DNA from: an uncultured Porphyromonadaceae bacterium
Lineage (GTDB): Bacteria > Bacteroidota > Bacteroidia > Bacteroidales > Muribaculaceae
DNA length: 7,251 bases
Direction of reading: 5' to 3'
Assembly (NCBI GenBank): GCA_947174225.1
Contig: CAMWIF010000129.1
Span: 1 to 7,251, forward strand
The notes beneath the pieces were generated by a model, which was not told where the DNA came from, did no database searches, and saw nothing but the letters and a program-made list of their open reading frames with translations. Shown here piece after piece: positions 6,624 to 7,251 of the stretch. The translations under genes and the position numbers were made by a program. Every line of letters starts with the position of its first letter. The first letter of the stretch is position 1.

Positions 6624-6890
6624 TTATTTCATCAAGTCGGTTACATAGGGAAGAAGTGCGAGATGACGCGCACGCTTTACTGCCTGTGCCACACGGCGCT
6701 GGAACTTCAGTGAAGTGCCGGTGATGCGACGGGGAAGTATCTTACCCTGCTCGTTGAGGAATTTCTTGAGGAACTCGGGATCCTTGTAGTCGATGTACTT
6801 GATACCGCTACGTTTGAAACGGCAATATTTTTTCTTCTTGGTGTCGACCGAAAGGGGTGTGAGATAACGTATTTCGCTGTTAGCTGCCAT
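6624..6890 (-). CDS. rpsR: 30S ribosomal protein bS18
   Basis: bS18 sits on the 30S platform paired with bS6. The 88 residues have the Bacteroidales form of the family: an extended lysine-rich N-terminus with KKKKYCRFKRSGIKYIDYKD (18-37), then GKILPRRITGTSLKFQRRVA (49-68) and QAVKRARHLALLPYV (69-83). These are the conserved rRNA- and bS6-binding parts. The gene starts 12 bp after rpsF and has a perfect eight-base Shine-Dalgarno sequence overlapping the rpsF stop codon. From published work on Flavobacterium johnsoniae ribosomes, bS18, bS6 and bS21 form a pocket that holds the 3' end of 16S rRNA and hides the anti-Shine-Dalgarno. This makes the exceptional leader noteworthy. Confidence 0.98.
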   Translation of the reverse strand: MAANSEIRYLTPLSVDTKKKKYCRFKRSGIKYIDYKDPEFLKKFLNEQGKILPRRITGTSLKFQRRVAQAVKRARHLALLPYVTDLMK

Positions 6891-6896
6891 ATTTAT

Positions 6897-6904
6897 ACCT
6901 CCTT
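6897..6904 (-). promoter_or_regulatory. Full-length Shine-Dalgarno sequence of rpsR
   Basis: On the minus strand AAGGAGGT matches all eight bases complementary to a standard 16S anti-Shine-Dalgarno. Its GGAGG core lies 7 nt before the rpsR ATG. It overlaps the rpsF TAA stop (6905-6903). The other starts in the window (rplI, dnaN, exonuclease, coaBC, recN, rlmB) lack any comparable motif; only the DUF4835 gene has a partial AAGGA. Confidence 0.9.
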
Positions 6905-7251
6905 AGTTTGCTGCTTCGGCTGCTGCCTCGGCGGGTTGTTCACTTGCTTTTTTTGCTCTCAGATTGCGACGCTTCTCTGCATATTCCTGTGCATACTTGT
7001 CAAGACGGAATGTGAGGAAACGAATCACACGCTCGTCACGACGGAATGCCACGTCGAGCTTCTTTACAATTGTAGGCTCACCCTTGAACTCGAGCAGGCA
7101 GTAGAAACCTGTCGATTTCTTCTGAATGGGGTAAGCAAGCTTGCGAAGACCCCAGGTCTCTTCATTGACCACCTCAGCGCCGTTCTGCTGAAGCCCGTCT
7201 TTGAATATTTCTACCTCTTCCTTCATCTGTTCGTCAGATAAAACAGGAGTT
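6903..7251 (-). CDS. rpsF: 30S ribosomal protein bS6 (N-terminus beyond window edge)
   Basis: bS6 is the platform protein that pairs with bS18. The frame stays open to the right edge, giving 115 residues that begin TPVLSDEQMKEEVEIFKDGL. Family members begin roughly MNxYETVFILTPVLSD, so about ten residues are missing. The ATG at 7226 is an internal methionine, not the start. Conserved parts are the WGLRKLAYPIQKKSTGFY strand region (visible residues 33-50) and FRRDERVIRFLTFRLD (69-84). The C-terminus ends in an Ala/Glu-rich tail (EQPAEAAAEAAN), a low-complexity extension common in this phylum. The stop codon is part of the sequence that forms the rpsR Shine-Dalgarno, so the two genes are tightly linked. 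The operon promoter and the start codon lie outside the window. Confidence 0.97.
   Translation of the reverse strand, partial: TPVLSDEQMKEEVEIFKDGLQQNGAEVVNEETWGLRKLAYPIQKKSTGFYCLLEFKGEPTIVKKLDVAFRRDERVIRFLTFRLDKYAQEYAEKRRNLRAKKASEQPAEAAAEAAN

Noticed and set aside
7224..7226. ATG at 7226 as the rpsF start codon
   Set aside because: The frame continues upstream to the window edge and encodes TPVLSDEQ, which is conserved bS6 sequence, so the true start is outside the window.

Overview
The window is a compact stretch of Bacteroidota chromosome with every gene on the minus strand. It most likely comes from a Bacteroidales member of the Bacteroides/Muribaculaceae type. The evidence is the gene order, the protein families (a DUF4835 secreted protein found only in this phylum, and Bacteroidales-type bS18 and beta clamp), a promoter of the phylum's -33 TTTG / -7 TAnnTTTG form, and the near absence of Shine-Dalgarno sequences. 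The genus cannot be fixed from sequence reading alone.

Reading right to left, in the direction of transcription, the first unit is the ribosomal protein operon rpsF (bS6, N-terminus cut off by the window edge), rpsR (bS18) and rplI (bL9). It ends in an intrinsic terminator at 6063-6092, preceded by a second hairpin. rpsR stands out because it has a full eight-base Shine-Dalgarno sequence, while none of the other visible starts has a comparable one.

The second unit begins with a good Bacteroidota promoter at 6010-6041. It runs through dnaN (beta sliding clamp), a DEDDh 3'-5' exonuclease with a C-terminal DUF3820-like domain, coaBC (coenzyme A biosynthesis), a secreted DUF4835 protein, recN (double-strand break repair) and the first 22 codons of a TrmH-family rRNA methyltransferase (probably rlmB), which leaves at the left edge. 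Gaps here are -20 to 73 bp and none contains a convincing terminator, so a single long transcript is plausible. The unit mixes replication and repair (dnaN, exonuclease, recN) with cofactor synthesis, an envelope protein and rRNA modification. No gap without a gene is longer than 162 bp.

I see no mobile element, CRISPR array, tRNA, phage gene or obviously new multi-gene system; this is a conserved housekeeping region. The points worth a second look are small: the Shine-Dalgarno sequence of rpsR, two substituted active-site residues in the decarboxylase half of CoaBC, a 21-bp palindrome at the DUF4835 stop codon upstream of recN, paired hairpins after rplI that can pair with each other, and a possible clamp-binding peptide in the exonuclease next to dnaN.
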